64,000 bases of DNA from an uncultured Collinsella sp. GTDB lineage: Bacteria; Actinomycetota; Coriobacteriia; Coriobacteriales; Coriobacteriaceae. The stretch covers positions 62,001-126,000 of the forward strand of contig UQMD01000003.1 of the NCBI GenBank assembly GCA_900542155.1, written 5' to 3'. The notes under the pieces are model-generated. The model saw only the letters and a program-made list of their open reading frames with translations. It searched no databases and was not told where the DNA came from. This document shows positions 43,188 to 52,113 of this stretch, piece after piece; the stretch's first letter is position 1; each line of letters starts with the position of its first letter. Both the position numbers and the translations under genes were made by a program.

Positions 43188-44843
43188 CTAGGCAACCTTA
43201 TCGAGCTTAAGCAGGTCGCTGCGCTCGGCCGCCGCTTCCTTCGCGCTCTTCCACTGATTAAGCGCCAGATCGATCTCGGAACAGCCTTCCTGGATCCGTT
43301 TGGAGTATTTGGCCTCAATCTCTTCTGCCTCCGCAGCGCGCTGCTTGCTCGAGAGGCCCGTCTTTACTAGACAATAGCCAGCCCCCGCAAGAAGCAGAAT
43401 GCCAATAACCTGGTTTACAAACGCAAAGAAAGCTACTCCCAAAACAGCGAGGACAACGGCCGCTATCTTGTGGCTCTTGTTGCCCTTCGCAACCTTGACA
43501 TCAAGCTCAGCGAGCTCCTTTTTCTTCTCTTCACCGACATAGCGAACATAATCGCCGCGCAGCGCATTACCCTCATCGCCGGTAACCGCCCTGCTTGTCC
43601 ATCCGTCGAAGTCAAGGGTGATCGCCTGCGGAAATTCGGGGATATCGCTCTTGCGATACCGGTTGAAACCACCGTTGATATAGGAACCCAAAAACTGAAT
43701 CGCGGTCTTCTTCTTATGCACATCCACAGACGCACTCTGGTCGCGCATCGAGCGTGTCATCTGGTCGATGATGTTCATCGTCTGCTGACGCTTCTCATCG
43801 CGGCGACGATTGACGAGCTCTCGGGCGCGCTCTACGTCTCCGCCAAATGCTTTGACCGCAAGAAGATACTCCTCCTGGCGGCGCAAATTTCGCTCCTTGG
43901 AGTCATCGGAGTTAACGAGCTCCATCAAATGCCTGTCAACCTGCTCGGCAAGCGTCCTCTCGTCAACATCAGAAGCCTTGAGGTCGGCGAAGTCATTGGA
44001 GATGCTCTCGATTGCCTCGACTTTTCCGAGATACTTATTTATGTAGTCAAACTCCTTGACCACCACCTTGAGCGCCGGATATCTCGAGCTCATATCCTCC
44101 TCGTAGCCGGTAAAGTACTCCGCCCATGACTCTGACTGCTCATTCTCGAACTCAGGGCTCTGATTTCTGATCTGCTCGATCCAGCCCGCCATATAGTCGT
44201 CGCACAGGTGCTTTTCGTCGGTTCCGAAGATGCCGTTGATATAAGCATCGATGTAGACCATCGCATCGGCATCGATGCGGGCGGCGTTTTGCGTCGAGAA
44301 GTAGCGTGCTAGCCATTCGTAGCACGTAGCCGTGCGGTTATTACGTCTGCAGATCAGAGCCATCGCAAGCGACGTGTGCTCGTTGTCACGTTTGACAGCC
44401 TCGCGTATTGCGCGCTCTGCAAGATCTCGGTTGTTGTTGATCCATGCCGCAAGGGCAACCAGGACAGGCGCCAGCCAGTAGTCCGGGGTAGAAATCATTA
44501 ACTCCTCGGAGACCGTCGAAATCGTCGCCTTGCGCACGAGCGCTGCATCGGTTGCCTGGAGAATACCGACCATGGTGTTTCGAACCACCGAGTAGTTGCC
44601 GAACTTCTTGTCCATCTCCTGCCGGACGCTCACGAGCTCCGTAGTCGCCTGCTCAAGTGCGGCGGTACGACGCTGTTCGAGCATCATCTCGAGAAAGTCC
44701 TTTCGGAGCTTTTTAAGGTCCTTCCGCACTTCCTCCATTTGGGATTCGACCTTATCGACCTTCGTGGTCATCTGGTCAACTTTTGTTCCAATAGCGGCGA
44801 TCCTGCGCTCGATAAGGGCAGTATCTAATCCCGAATCACTCAT
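43188..44843 (-). CDS. Coiled-coil and helical membrane protein of the SPFH operon
   Basis: 551 residues from the ATG at 44843 (AAAGGTGGTACAG ahead). Residues 1-75 are a long coiled coil (IGTKVDQMTTKVDKVESQME). A helical, TPR-like middle follows (LVALAAWINNNRDLAERAI). Two hydrophobic segments (KIAAVVLAVLGVAFFAFV and IGILLLAGAGYCLV) lie near residue 470-510, with a final charged helix. The domain family is not recognised. Its place behind the TFIIB-ribbon gene suggests a partner in the same membrane complex. Confidence 0.75.
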   Translation of the reverse strand: MSDSGLDTALIERRIAAIGTKVDQMTTKVDKVESQMEEVRKDLKKLRKDFLEMMLEQRRTAALEQATTELVSVRQEMDKKFGNYSVVRNTMVGILQATDAALVRKATISTVSEELMISTPDYWLAPVLVALAAWINNNRDLAERAIREAVKRDNEHTSLAMALICRRNNRTATCYEWLARYFSTQNAARIDADAMVYIDAYINGIFGTDEKHLCDDYMAGWIEQIRNQSPEFENEQSESWAEYFTGYEEDMSSRYPALKVVVKEFDYINKYLGKVEAIESISNDFADLKASDVDERTLAEQVDRHLMELVNSDDSKERNLRRQEEYLLAVKAFGGDVERARELVNRRRDEKRQQTMNIIDQMTRSMRDQSASVDVHKKKTAIQFLGSYINGGFNRYRKSDIPEFPQAITLDFDGWTSRAVTGDEGNALRGDYVRYVGEEKKKELAELDVKVAKGNKSHKIAAVVLAVLGVAFFAFVNQVIGILLLAGAGYCLVKTGLSSKQRAAEAEEIEAKYSKRIQEGCSEIDLALNQWKSAKEAAAERSDLLKLDKVA

Positions 44844-44915
44844 CTGTACCACCTTTCAGTTTGAACTGTTTAGATCATCCAATAGCTTTAAGCGAGTAAG
44901 CACCCGCCATCCGCT

Positions 44916-45740
44916 TTATTGAGAGGCCATGCTTCGGTATTGCTCGGACACCTGCTGATAGGCCACGAGAAACTTCTGTTTGTATTGGCTTGCCTTCATC
45001 GAATTGACGATGCGCCCGACGGGCTCCACATAGTGTTCGAGAAAGTACGAGGTCCTTCTTCGTAACGCAAACGAACCAGTTTTATAGGGGGACCCGGGGT
45101 TCTCTCTAATGCCCTTGAGTAGTGCGAGACACGTCTTGGGTATGTTGCAGTTGGCGGCGATATCTTGATAGAAGCTCTCCCGCTCTGCGGTCATAAAGTC
45201 TTCCGAAGCATACCGCGCTATGCAGAACGGGCACACAGCATCGATAAAGCTCTCAAGCCGAGACCGATCCTCCATGCTCTGCATATTGGCGACCACGAGC
45301 GATACCATCTGAACCTCAAAGTCACGCATGTTGTAGAGCGTCGACTCAAACAAGTCGATCAAGTCACGCACTTCGTCATATTCGAGAGGGATATCTTCGG
45401 CCCTTTTAAAGAAAACCGTCATCGAACCCGAAAGACCTTCGCAAAACTCATCGCAGTACGCAACCATAAACTGTGCTGCCGCGTTGTCTTGCATCATATT
45501 GAGCACGTCCGCGGCAAATTTGCGGGCCTCCGGAAAGTTACCACCCTTAAAAAACTTGATGGCATTGTCCTTGGCAAACGCGATTTTGCCCGTGGCCCCC
45601 AGACGCGCCCGCGAATAGTACATCTCGCGACCGCACTGGTTGCAATGAACCTTTCGAGTTGCGGGGTCAAACTCGACATCGGTGCTGCCGCAGCCCTCAC
45701 AAGTTATACCGTTGATTTCCAATAGCTTCCCCCACTTCAA
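44916..45740 (-). CDS. TFIIB-type zinc-ribbon protein (YdjG-like N-terminus)
   Basis: 274 residues. A zinc ribbon at the start (CEGCGS...CNQCGREMYY), then a helical body with possible TPR-like pairs (FKGGNFPEARKFAADVLNMM). Unlike YdjG of Bacillus it has no obvious membrane segment. The start is probably the TTG at 45740 (no ATG in frame before the ribbon); another TTG at 45722 is possible. The operon context with the SPFH gene supports a shared complex. Confidence 0.75.
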   Translation of the reverse strand: MKWGKLLEINGITCEGCGSTDVEFDPATRKVHCNQCGREMYYSRARLGATGKIAFAKDNAIKFFKGGNFPEARKFAADVLNMMQDNAAAQFMVAYCDEFCEGLSGSMTVFFKRAEDIPLEYDEVRDLIDLFESTLYNMRDFEVQMVSLVVANMQSMEDRSRLESFIDAVCPFCIARYASEDFMTAERESFYQDIAANCNIPKTCLALLKGIRENPGSPYKTGSFALRRRTSYFLEHYVEPVGRIVNSMKASQYKQKFLVAYQQVSEQYRSMASQ

Positions 45741-45776
45741 CCATCAAAGTGCCCTGGCAAAAAGCAGCGCGAGCCC

Positions 45777-46478
45777 TTATTTGACAGCGGTCAGCGCCGC
45801 ATTGCGCTTTTTCCAGATATTGCGCGCATCATGGACAAGGCCAACCGTAACATCTGCCGGCTCATCGGCACTCATGGAATTCGAGACCGCCTCAAGCGCG
45901 GCGGAGAACTGTCGCTCGATCTCTTGAACATGGGGTTGCGACATGTTGGAACTAAAGGAGATGTCATCCTTAAGCGCTTTGAGTTCGGCTTTGACCTGAG
46001 CGTCCTGCGCCACGGCGAGGAGCTGTCCCACATACGATCCGAACTGCGCCGTTTGAACCGTCTTTGCGGCCACGGCAGCAACCTTTTGGTCAACCTGGCG
46101 GCCATTGAAGCCCAGACCCATCTGCACAAGGACAAGCACAGCAAGAAGGACAACGTTTACGACGACTGGAATCGTGCTGCCGCCCCACCCATATGCCGCA
46201 AACACAAAGTACGTGTTGGCCAGAAGGGCAACGACAAAGTAGGCACAGCTGGATGCGGCCGGCAAATAATGGATTTCGGTCGTGCTTTTGACCGTGGACT
46301 GCTTATCGGACATGGCAGCCGAAATCGAAGCCGCCGCAAAAGCCAAAACCCCAAAGCCAAGCGACATAGCAAAGACGATAGGGTTCATCAGCGCGTTTTT
46401 GCAGACAAACATGATTACAAGCCACGCCACCAAGACGATTGCCTCGCCCAAAATGACACGTTTAACAGAACCGTTCAT
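45777..46478 (-). CDS. Four-segment membrane protein of the SPFH operon
   Basis: 233 residues. Four hydrophobic segments in the first 130 residues, then a mostly helical inside tail (AQVKAELKALKDDISF...ARNIWKKRN). GGAGAAACAAAG precedes the ATG, and the gap to the SPFH gene is 12 bp. It may be the membrane anchor of the complex. Family not recognised. Confidence 0.75.
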   Translation of the reverse strand: MNGSVKRVILGEAIVLVAWLVIMFVCKNALMNPIVFAMSLGFGVLAFAAASISAAMSDKQSTVKSTTEIHYLPAASSCAYFVVALLANTYFVFAAYGWGGSTIPVVVNVVLLAVLVLVQMGLGFNGRQVDQKVAAVAAKTVQTAQFGSYVGQLLAVAQDAQVKAELKALKDDISFSSNMSQPHVQEIERQFSAALEAVSNSMSADEPADVTVGLVHDARNIWKKRNAALTAVK

Positions 46479-46490
46479 CTTTGTTTCTCC

Positions 46491-47867
46491 TTATTGGATC
46501 TTAGTTCCACAATCGGGGCAGAATTTGGTCCCTTCGGGCAACTCGGCTCCGCAGCTCGGGCACCTTGGCGAGATCAACCGGTTCCCGCATTCCAGGCAGA
46601 ACTTGGCACCGACCGGGTTAAGATGCCCACACGCCAAACACGCAACACCCTGCTCGAGCTTTTGTCCGCATTCCAGGCAGAACTTAGCACCCATCGGATT
46701 AACGTTTCCGCAACTGGGACACACGGGACCGTTTTGCATACCTGCGGACGCGGAAGCCGTTCCAACCATGGGAGCAACAGCGCCCATGGCCTGGTTGGCC
46801 AAGTTGGAGAAGCCAGCTCCAAATGCACCGCCCATGCCAACGCCCATGCCGAGTCCCATGCCGGCTCCCATGAGGCCCGATGCGGCACTCCCCTCATTGC
46901 CCGCAGCACTCTCCATTACGTCCATGCCGCGCTCCTGCTGATAGTTGTAGCCTTCGCGCGCACGCTTCCTGGCAAGTGCCTCGGACTCGATGTCCATCTG
47001 GGCAGCGTTACCCTGCGCCTCGAGAATGCTCCGCTTACGCTGGATCTTCATCTCGTTGATGGCAGCAAGATCCTCTTCGAAGGGCTTGATGCTGTTGAAC
47101 GAGAAGTTATCGAGCGTGAGACCAAACTCATCGAAATAGTTAACGAGCTTGCCCTGCATCTGAGACGAGAAGTCGCTCAGATGCGTCGCAATTTTAAGAA
47201 CGGAAACCTCCTGGTCAACAATCGCCTTGGCAAGCAGGTCAGGAACATACTCAAGGATTTTTGCCCGCATAAAGGAAGTAAGTTCTTCTCGCGTATAGCG
47301 ATCTCGCGTGCCCACGACCTTAACGAGGAACTTCCTCACCTGAATGGGAACCAGGCTCGAGTCATTCTGCTCGATATGCGCGCCAAACAAACCGAAGGCG
47401 CGAACATGAACGTTGACGTCTTCCTCAGGGTCTTGGACAATGATGGGCTCGGTCGTGCCCCAGCGCAGCTCGTTCATGTAGTTAGTATTGATAAAGTACA
47501 CAACGGAATGAAACGCCGAGCTACCGCCGGTAAGCGAATGGGCGGCATTGCGGAACGGGGCGAATCGGCTGTCTCCCGTGTCGAGCTTGATCTTGCACGG
47601 ACCGACAAACACGCTTACCTGAGAATCGCCGGCACCCGTAGCGTCAGTAGAACTGCCCGCCCCCATATTGTTGGTAAAAACGGCAATCTGCGATTGCGCA
47701 ACCTGAAGATAGGACCCGTTGGGAAAATCCTCGTAGGGATAGCGGAATGAGACAAGCGAGGCATCTTCGTCGTTGCCAGGCTCCCATTTGATATTGTCGA
47801 CAGAAAAGGCACCGAGAATTCCGCTGTGCTTTTCTTCCTTTTCGTTATCGCTATGGAACAGTGACAT
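46491..47867 (-). CDS. SPFH-domain protein with three C-terminal zinc ribbons (YdjI-like)
   Basis: 458 residues from the ATG at 47867 (AAAGGAATCAGC ahead). The SPFH/virion-core-like domain spans about 1-280 (VFVGPCKIKLDTGDSRF, KFLVKVVGTRDRYTREEL). A charged helix and a glycine/methionine-rich stretch (about 315-345) follow. Three zinc ribbons close it (CPSCGNVN...CLECG, CLACGHLN...CLECG, CPSCGAEL...CPDCG). Bacillus YdjI has the same SPFH-plus-ribbon plan and acts with YdjG and YdjH at stressed membranes. First gene of the five-gene operon. Confidence 0.85.
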   Translation of the reverse strand: MSLFHSDNEKEEKHSGILGAFSVDNIKWEPGNDEDASLVSFRYPYEDFPNGSYLQVAQSQIAVFTNNMGAGSSTDATGAGDSQVSVFVGPCKIKLDTGDSRFAPFRNAAHSLTGGSSAFHSVVYFINTNYMNELRWGTTEPIIVQDPEEDVNVHVRAFGLFGAHIEQNDSSLVPIQVRKFLVKVVGTRDRYTREELTSFMRAKILEYVPDLLAKAIVDQEVSVLKIATHLSDFSSQMQGKLVNYFDEFGLTLDNFSFNSIKPFEEDLAAINEMKIQRKRSILEAQGNAAQMDIESEALARKRAREGYNYQQERGMDVMESAAGNEGSAASGLMGAGMGLGMGVGMGGAFGAGFSNLANQAMGAVAPMVGTASASAGMQNGPVCPSCGNVNPMGAKFCLECGQKLEQGVACLACGHLNPVGAKFCLECGNRLISPRCPSCGAELPEGTKFCPDCGTKIQ

Positions 47868-48062
47868 GCTGATTCCTTTCGTTAATCCCAAACCACGCGT
47901 TCCGCGTGTCTAATAAATTGTGAACTGCCGAGTCGACAGGCGCATCGAAAGCCTGTGCGCCTCAATCTGTCCCCAACTTAGCTTGGCTAATTATAGCCCT
48001 CAAGTCATCTCATTTAGCCACCCCCGATGAGCGGCAATAATGTCGCACCTTTGGTCAACTGA

Positions 48063-48152
48063 CGAAGAACCGGGAGGGTTCGAACCCCAGATGCCCTTTT
48101 GGGGCATACCCGCTGAGCGGGCGAGCGCGTTCGGCCTCTCGGTCAGCTCTTC
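48063..48152 (-). tRNA. tRNA-Ser-like gene (GCT), anticodon loop degenerate
   Basis: A 90-nt cloverleaf with a long variable arm (TGCCC/GGGCA) and tRNA-Ser-like D-arm (ACCGAGAGGCCGAA). The acceptor GAAGAGC pairs with GTTCTTC. The anticodon loop reads CCGCTCA: position 33 is C instead of the invariant U, and 37 is C instead of a purine. One T-stem pair is broken, and the 3' end is TCA instead of CCA. Either a pseudo-tRNA or a copy with another role. Confidence 0.55.
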
Positions 48153-48252
48153 GTAACGTCCGTTTTAGCCGCAACTAAACTCGTCGGATGGAACAAGGGG
48201 AAAGGCATAAGAGCCGCGCGCGCGCTGTAATGCCAAAACGGCTCGGTTAAAG

Positions 48253-49746
48253 TTACCAGCTCTCGTGATAGGCCATAATCGACCGACATGGGTACCCTTC
48301 GGAGCCGCATTCCGCAGACGCTACGACCTTTCCGTCTTTATAAAACTCGACGTACCAAACGTACGTTGCCGCCCCCTCCCAATAGTTTGGCTTATCAGCG
48401 ACCTTGAACGTAATAGAGGCGTCATCTGGCACAATCAACTCGCGCTTGGCGTTTGCAATGAACGCATCCATGTCGGCGATCACGCCATCGCCGCGCGCAG
48501 CGGCCTCCCCATCGTCGCTGCTATCGGATGCCGCTTCAGATGGTGCTTGAGATGCGCCAGATCGATCGTCCGCAGTGCCAGAGCCGTCCTTCAAAGAGCC
48601 CTCCGAAGGCTCCACCCCTTTGAATGCCTTCCACATATCGCTGCTTGCGGACGGCATTTCAATGTCGGCCTCCGGATACTTCCCGGCGAGCTCGTCAAGA
48701 ATTCTGCACGCTTCCTCACGCCCCTGGACCATCGCCTCCTGCGGTTTGCCACCATCCTCAACGGTCCTCACCAAGTAGGCGCCATTCTGCCTATCGAATT
48801 CCTTATTTTGAATTTGCACCGCGTCTACGACCTCAGGACCCTCTGCAGTAAGCGAAATATAGAAATCTGCCTGGTTACAATCCTGACTACAGGTAAATTT
48901 AACGATGCCGTCCTTACAGACAGTAATGACTTGGCTCTCACCCTGAGCAATAAAACCGTCATACTGATTCGTCATATTGCTGGAGCCTTCTACCATCTCT
49001 GACGAAGGCATAACCGAAACGGCCTCTCCATCAACAAAGCAGTAGGCACCCACAATCGCCGAAATATCGTTCTGCGCATCGACAAACCCAACAAGCAGCT
49101 CGTCAATTCCGTCGCCATTCAAATCATCGAAAGCATAGTAGTAGCTTAAAAAGCCGGGGGCAGTCTGGTTGTTATAAACGAATATCTGCCCCAGTCCAGA
49201 ATCATCACCGCGTCCCTGGGCCCAGTCGTCGTAGCTGGCAGCACCAGCCCCCTTCCGCTCGCAATAGCTCGCAAAGTCCTCGTAACGCGCAACCACGCCC
49301 GCGTAAGCCCTGCGTGCTTTCTTGTTTGTTGCCGCGACCTTCTTTTTGGACGACTTCTCCTCGACTGCAGCCGGCTGCTCCTGCTGCTGCGCTTGAGGCA
49401 GCACAAAGGCTTCGTAAGCTTTGACCAGGGCGTAAGCGACACCAGCGGTAAAGATGATTGCTGCAAGAATGGTGACAAACGTAGGCACAGCAAAACGGCC
49501 GATCTGCCGACGCTGCATCATAAAGGCCGCAAAGGACATATGATCAGAGGGCGCCGGAGAAGGGCCCTCTGCGCGAGATACAGCAGGATCGCTTGTCGCT
49601 TTTCTATCAGCAGACGCCTTTGGTGTACCTGAAGGAAGCGGCTGCTGAGCATTCGCCGGCGCATCATCCACATCCAACGGTTTTCCGCATGCAGAACAGA
49701 ATCGCGCCCCGTCTTTGATCTTTGCCCCGCAGCTTGCACAGTACAT
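48253..49746 (-). CDS. Zinc-ribbon, single-pass membrane protein with Ca-loop outside domain
   Basis: 497 residues. Zinc ribbon at 3-24 (CASCGAKIKDGARFCSACG), polar linker, then MMQRRQIGRFAVPTF leading into a membrane segment (about 80-105). Outside part: DDLNGDGIDELLVGFVD is an FG-GAP/EF-hand-like loop, a low-complexity acidic stretch follows (about 385-420), and a C-terminal strand-rich domain has KDGKVVASAECGSEG. The ribbon-linker-MQR-membrane start is shared with the protein at 55158-56369. CTAGGGGGATTT precedes the ATG. Function unknown; a receptor-like layout. Confidence 0.8.
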   Translation of the reverse strand: MYCASCGAKIKDGARFCSACGKPLDVDDAPANAQQPLPSGTPKASADRKATSDPAVSRAEGPSPAPSDHMSFAAFMMQRRQIGRFAVPTFVTILAAIIFTAGVAYALVKAYEAFVLPQAQQQEQPAAVEEKSSKKKVAATNKKARRAYAGVVARYEDFASYCERKGAGAASYDDWAQGRGDDSGLGQIFVYNNQTAPGFLSYYYAFDDLNGDGIDELLVGFVDAQNDISAIVGAYCFVDGEAVSVMPSSEMVEGSSNMTNQYDGFIAQGESQVITVCKDGIVKFTCSQDCNQADFYISLTAEGPEVVDAVQIQNKEFDRQNGAYLVRTVEDGGKPQEAMVQGREEACRILDELAGKYPEADIEMPSASSDMWKAFKGVEPSEGSLKDGSGTADDRSGASQAPSEAASDSSDDGEAAARGDGVIADMDAFIANAKRELIVPDDASITFKVADKPNYWEGAATYVWYVEFYKDGKVVASAECGSEGYPCRSIMAYHESW

Positions 49747-49895
49747 AAATCCCCCTAGAACTTCAGCATATCGAAACGATAGCCCACAGCCTGCAAACAG
49801 AAAAGGCCCAGGAGCAATTTGCTCGACTGTAAACCTTTTCTTTCACCTTTCAAATTCGCCTGACCCCACGCGGAAGGCATGCGACGGGCTACTTG

Positions 49896-50513
49896 CTAGG
49901 CGCGAGCCATGTGCAGCTTGATTGCCTTGAAGATGATGTTGGCAACCGAGGCAATAGGCCAGAGCGCCACGATCGTCATCGGAACCGATTCGGGAATAAC
50001 AGGAACCGCCCCGTGAATCACGCTGCCCAACCAGTAAAAAAGCATCAGAACCACGACAGGAAGGCCCACGAGAACCACAAGCTCGATTAGCATAATCGTG
50101 ATACCGATAATGCCGCTACCATAGACAAAGGGAAGCCTTACACCGCTGCGGTACAGCGAGATAATCACCTTCCAGGGACCAATCAGAAGCAGCGCCAGCG
50201 GAATCATATTGTTAAGTCCCAGCGAGCCACCTCCCAGCACGTAATTGAAAAAGAGCACATAGAGCAATGAAATCACCGCTGCTCGCCCAAGCGACCCGAT
50301 GGACTCGTGAAGCGAATCCTGCAGGCAAGCAGCGGCCTCTGCATCCTCCGCCGCTTGAAACTGAGCCTCGACAGACTGGCTCTCAATCGGCTGGGCCTCG
50401 ACGTAAATCGCATCCCCCACCGCGCTGGCCGCAGCCGCGACCGTAGGCGTTCCGCACACGCCGCAGAACTTGGCGCCGTCGTTAATCTCTGCTCCACACT
50501 GTTTGCAATGCAT
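49896..50513 (-). CDS. Zinc-ribbon multi-pass membrane protein
   Basis: 205 residues. Zinc ribbon at 3-23 (CKQCGAEINDGAKFCGVCG), a short acidic linker, then three or four hydrophobic segments (about 75-195). AGAAAGGACCCGATT precedes the ATG. It is divergent from the zinc-finger/HTH gene at 50653, with a 139-bp shared promoter region. Function unknown. Confidence 0.78.
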   Translation of the reverse strand: MHCKQCGAEINDGAKFCGVCGTPTVAAAASAVGDAIYVEAQPIESQSVEAQFQAAEDAEAAACLQDSLHESIGSLGRAAVISLLYVLFFNYVLGGGSLGLNNMIPLALLLIGPWKVIISLYRSGVRLPFVYGSGIIGITIMLIELVVLVGLPVVVLMLFYWLGSVIHGAVPVIPESVPMTIVALWPIASVANIIFKAIKLHMARA

Positions 50514-50652
50514 AATCGGGTCCTTTCTCGTTACCCCTTTTCTTGACGATCACAAGATACGATTTGTCGTTTATCCGATATAGAGATTTTGACCGGGTAA
50601 TTTTCCTAAACGTGCTACGCTATTAAACCTGCAGCTAGAGACAGGGGTAACA

Positions 50653-52011
50653 ATGTTTGAGTTCTCCCAAACACGCACCGTTGAAGGTTCGATTCCGTTT
50701 AAGAAAGTCAACCTCATAGAGAACGAACCCAATAGGCCCGTTGGCGAGGCCCAGCTTGTCTTTGAACTCTACATGCCCACCGAGCTGGCCGGCAACAAAA
50801 GCAACGAAGGGCCCGCACACAGCGAGCGCCATGCCGATCTGATCAGGCTGGCATCATGCATCGAACCCACCGCCGTTAAAGAGCAGCCCTTCCGCGCAAG
50901 CCTCTTTAACGTACTTGATTACGCCGAACAGACCGGGCCGCTTTTTGGCAAGCACGCAATAGAATCAGTACGCGATTGGGCCAATGCCGCGATGGCAGCA
51001 CTTATTGCCATGCGCATCCAGGAATACCTCAACGGGAGCTGCACCATCGCAAAGGTCTCCGCATTGGAAAGAATCGAGAAATCAGTGGTGACCTGCGCGG
51101 CAAACGGGTCATCCTTCAAGATCTACACCACTATCCTGAGGGCGGGTGGTGATTATACCGACTCATTCAAAAGCCTGCCCATCGTGCGCAAAATCGAATC
51201 CGATGCGGGATATTTCTACGCCTTTATGTTTATGATCGACGAGGAAGAATCCCTCGTTGCACTCAACGTGCTCTCTTTTGAACACGAGCTCACCGCCAAT
51301 GACTTCAGTGTTTTGCAGGCGATGTTCTACATGGACGAAGACTCCAGCTCGGAGATTTCAGCGCGGCTCAAGGTCAGCAATAGCGAGGAGAGCTTCTATG
51401 TAATCGACCCTCAAGCAGATATCCAGGAGCGCCGCGAAGAACTTGAAAACGATGACCGCGATGCACTCACCGCTTTGGTGCAGGCGCTCGTGATCTCGCA
51501 TCTCTCGGGCGCGCACGTGGATGTGTTCCAGGGTAACGAGTCCACAGGGTTCCTCTCCTTTGACAGCTATCTCTCGTGGCTCTGGTTTGATTTTTCACGC
51601 AAGCTGAGCACCGTCAAAATTGGCTATTGCGAGCAGTGCGGACGCGCCTATTCACTTGCCGGGCATCGTGGCGTCAAACGGCACTACTGCAGCGATCGAT
51701 GCAAGACCGATGCCAAAAATGAGCGCACGCGCAAGGAGACGGCAAAGATACGCGAGTTGTTTGGAACGGGCACCAGCGTACGCGACATCGCCAACGAGAT
51801 AGAACGTCCCGCGGCCTACGTGCGCTCGCAGCTCAATAAATGGACCAAGCTCAAGCACGATCTGGATGAAGACATTGAGTCAAACGGCTTTGACAGCTCC
51901 AACCTACTCAAACGCTGCACCGCCGAGAAGCTCGACCTCAACAACCTCCTCAACGCCAAGCGCAAAAAGCAAGTTCAGGACTATGCCAGACTCAAGCGCC
52001 ACGTTAAGTAG
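50653..52011 (+). CDS. Zinc-finger/HTH protein (DUF6076-like), possible regulator
   Basis: 452 residues. The first 320 are soluble and of unknown fold. The end has a CGNR-like finger (CEQCGRAYSLAGHRG, then YCSDRCKTDAKNERTRKE). A helix-turn-helix-like part follows (IRELFGTGTSVRDIANEI, then AAYVRSQLNKW). AGGGGTAACA precedes the ATG. It is divergent from the zinc-ribbon gene at 50513 and could control it; this is inferred from position. Confidence 0.72.
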   Translation: MFEFSQTRTVEGSIPFKKVNLIENEPNRPVGEAQLVFELYMPTELAGNKSNEGPAHSERHADLIRLASCIEPTAVKEQPFRASLFNVLDYAEQTGPLFGKHAIESVRDWANAAMAALIAMRIQEYLNGSCTIAKVSALERIEKSVVTCAANGSSFKIYTTILRAGGDYTDSFKSLPIVRKIESDAGYFYAFMFMIDEEESLVALNVLSFEHELTANDFSVLQAMFYMDEDSSSEISARLKVSNSEESFYVIDPQADIQERREELENDDRDALTALVQALVISHLSGAHVDVFQGNESTGFLSFDSYLSWLWFDFSRKLSTVKIGYCEQCGRAYSLAGHRGVKRHYCSDRCKTDAKNERTRKETAKIRELFGTGTSVRDIANEIERPAAYVRSQLNKWTKLKHDLDEDIESNGFDSSNLLKRCTAEKLDLNNLLNAKRKKQVQDYARLKRHVK

Positions 52012-52067
52012 AAACGCTGTCATTTCTGTTCCATCCGATTGACGGGTGGAAAGTTGCTCACATACGT

Positions 52068-52092
52068 GTTAGTAATATATATGTTAGTAATA
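52068..52092. promoter_or_regulatory. Two direct repeats upstream of the third ATPase
   Basis: GTTAGTAATA occurs at 52068-52077 and 52083-52092 (15-bp period), flanked by ACGT on both sides. It ends 21 bp before the ATPase start codon. AT-rich against its surroundings. The repeats likely overlap the promoter. Confidence 0.6.
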
Positions 52093-52113
52093 CGTATATG
52101 AGCGAGGCATATC

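Noticed and set aside
47868..48062. Hidden small gene between the SPFH gene and the tRNA-like sequence
   Set aside because: No frame with a start and ribosome site; only a GTCCCC-type repeat core at about 47969 is seen.
48063..48152. Selenocysteine tRNA
   Set aside because: The TCA near the loop does not sit in the anticodon position, and the D-arm and variable arm fit tRNA-Ser.
50514..50652. A clear -35/-10 promoter pair in the divergent region
   Set aside because: TTGACC at 50588 is good but the nearest -10-like TACGCT is about 21 bp away; too weak to annotate.
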